This document shows, in pieces, positions 5,992 to 6,954 of a stretch of 6,954 bases of DNA. Made by a program: the position numbers and the translations under genes. The number at the start of each line of letters is the position of its first letter. Within the stretch, counting starts at the first letter, position 1. The notes below the pieces were generated by a model. That model did no database searches and was not told the DNA's origin. It saw only the letters and a program-made list of their open reading frames with translations. Origin of the DNA: Bacteroidales bacterium UBA4417 (GTDB lineage Bacteria > Bacteroidota > Bacteroidia > Bacteroidales > UBA4417); the NCBI GenBank assembly GCA_002389705.1, contig DGQJ01000223.1, positions 6,367 through 13,320 on the forward strand. The letters are read 5' to 3'.

Positions 5992-6954
5992 ATGTATTTG
6001 TTAGGCCTTGATATAGGAACTTCATCCATAAAAGCATCGGTAATTCATGCCGGTACCGGTGAGTGCACCGGCAGTGCCCAGTCGCCTTCAACCGAAATGA
6101 AAATTATTGCACCACAACCGGGTTGGGCGGAACAGGATCCCGAAACCTGGTGGCAGCATACGCAACAGGCCATTGCAGCGGTTTTGAAAGAAACCGGCCT
6201 TGATTCATCTCAAATAAAAGCCATTGGTATTTCGTACCAGATGCATGGGCTTGTGTGTGTGGATAAGCAAATGAAAGTGCTTCGCAATGCCATCATCTGG
6301 TGCGACAGCCGCGCGGTTGAAACCGGTAACAATGCATTTACTGATCTGGGTGTTGAAAAGTGCTTATCGCATCTTTTAAATTCTCCGGGCAATTTCACGG
6401 CTTCAAAACTCAGGTGGGTGAAGGAAAATGAACCAGACCTTTACAACCGGATCGATAAAGTAATGTTGCCCGGCGATTTTATTGCGGCAAGGCTCACAGG
6501 CGAAGTAAAAACCACCGAATCGGGCCTTTCGGAAGGAATCATGTGGGACTTCAAGGAAGGTAAACCAGCTGAAATATTATTAAATTACTATGGCATTGGC
6601 GAAAATTTGCTGGCAACCACTGTCCCTACTTTTGGATTTCAGGGCCAGGTTACGCCGGAGGCTGCCGATTCAACCGGATTACAGCCCGGCACCCCGGTTT
6701 GTTACCGGGCAGGCGATCAACCCAACAACGCTTTTTCGCTTAACGTACTCAATCCGGGCGAAATAGCGGCCACGGCTGGAACTTCGGGTGTGGTGTATGG
6801 GGTAAGCGACCAGGTAAAATTCGATCCGCAATCGAGGGTAAATACATTTGTACATGTAAACCATACCCCGGAAGCCAAACGTAACGGCATCCTGCTTTGC
6901 GTAAACGGAACCGGGATCATGAATGCATGGATAAAGCAGGTTGCCGGCGAAAAC
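5992..6954 (+). CDS. xylB: FGGY-family sugar kinase, xylulokinase type (3' end outside the window)
   Basis: This is the first 321 residues of a cytoplasmic ATP-dependent sugar kinase. The frame is open to the right edge, and about 175 residues should be missing relative to the usual 490-500. It opens with MYLLGLDIGTSS, the phosphate-binding start of the FGGY fold. Later marks are GWAEQDPETWW (44-54), the xylulokinase-type QMHG (83-86), IIWCDSRA (101-108), GNFTASKL (133-140), LPGDF (159-163), the catalytic Asp242 in AGDQPNN, and the ATP-site GTSG (263-266). The pattern agrees closely with Bacteroides-type xylulokinases as I remember them, which phosphorylate D-xylulose to xylulose 5-phosphate for the pentose phosphate pathway. 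The ATG gives the standard N-terminus; no ribosome binding site is seen. The neighbouring AraC-type regulator and aldolase are not the usual partners of xylB, so another ketose substrate is possible. A xylose isomerase gene (xylA) would be expected next if the xylose role is right. Confidence 0.88.
   Translation, partial: MYLLGLDIGTSSIKASVIHAGTGECTGSAQSPSTEMKIIAPQPGWAEQDPETWWQHTQQAIAAVLKETGLDSSQIKAIGISYQMHGLVCVDKQMKVLRNAIIWCDSRAVETGNNAFTDLGVEKCLSHLLNSPGNFTASKLRWVKENEPDLYNRIDKVMLPGDFIAARLTGEVKTTESGLSEGIMWDFKEGKPAEILLNYYGIGENLLATTVPTFGFQGQVTPEAADSTGLQPGTPVCYRAGDQPNNAFSLNVLNPGEIAATAGTSGVVYGVSDQVKFDPQSRVNTFVHVNHTPEAKRNGILLCVNGTGIMNAWIKQVAGEN

Noticed and set aside
6717..6920. Minus-strand open frames opposite the kinase gene.
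   Set aside because: Shadows; the plus strand has continuous kinase motifs through this stretch.

Overview
The window looks like an ordinary chromosomal segment of a Bacteroidota bacterium, probably of the Bacteroidales/Marinilabiliales type. Three observations point there. The kinase at the right end closely resembles the Bacteroides-type xylulokinase as I remember it. No gene start has a clear Shine-Dalgarno sequence. An exact match to the Bacteroidota -7 promoter element (TAnnTTTG) lies 16-27 bp before four of the five main gene starts. No rRNA, tRNA, CRISPR array, insertion sequence or phage gene was seen.

Layout. Positions 1-43 hold a short G-rich 9-bp tandem repeat. Positions 44-2233 (minus) encode a complete P1B-1 copper-exporting ATPase (CopA type) that appears to start at TTG. 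Positions 2234-2511 form a divergent intergenic region with candidate promoters in both directions and a doubtful 63-codon ORF. Positions 2512-3417 (plus) encode a complete phosphatidylserine decarboxylase of the longer, roughly 300-residue subfamily, with a GGST processing site. It converges on the next gene across a 17-bp gap containing a small hairpin. Positions 3435-4730 (minus) encode an unusual 431-residue protein made of two class II aldolase domains: the first keeps its active site and the second has lost it. Positions 4731-4923 are a divergent control region with a perfect 9-bp inverted repeat. Positions 4924-5811 (plus) encode an AraC-family regulator with a cupin sensor domain, similar in style to RhaS/RhaR. 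After a 180-bp control region, an FGGY sugar kinase of the xylulokinase type starts at 5992 and runs off the right edge.

How the genes fit together. The aldolase-like protein, the regulator and the kinase look like one sugar-use locus. The regulator would sense a sugar, the kinase would phosphorylate a ketose, and the aldolase would cleave a sugar phosphate. The sugar cannot be named from this window: the kinase suggests D-xylulose, while the aldolase and regulator types are more usual in rhamnose, fucose or arabinose/ribulose pathways. A 9-mer (TATTTGCAT) occurs in both the aldolase and kinase promoter regions. The copper ATPase and the lipid enzyme are housekeeping neighbours with no evident link to the sugar locus. 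I did not find a clearly new multi-gene system. The most unusual items are the half-dead tandem aldolase and its pairing with a xylulokinase-type kinase.
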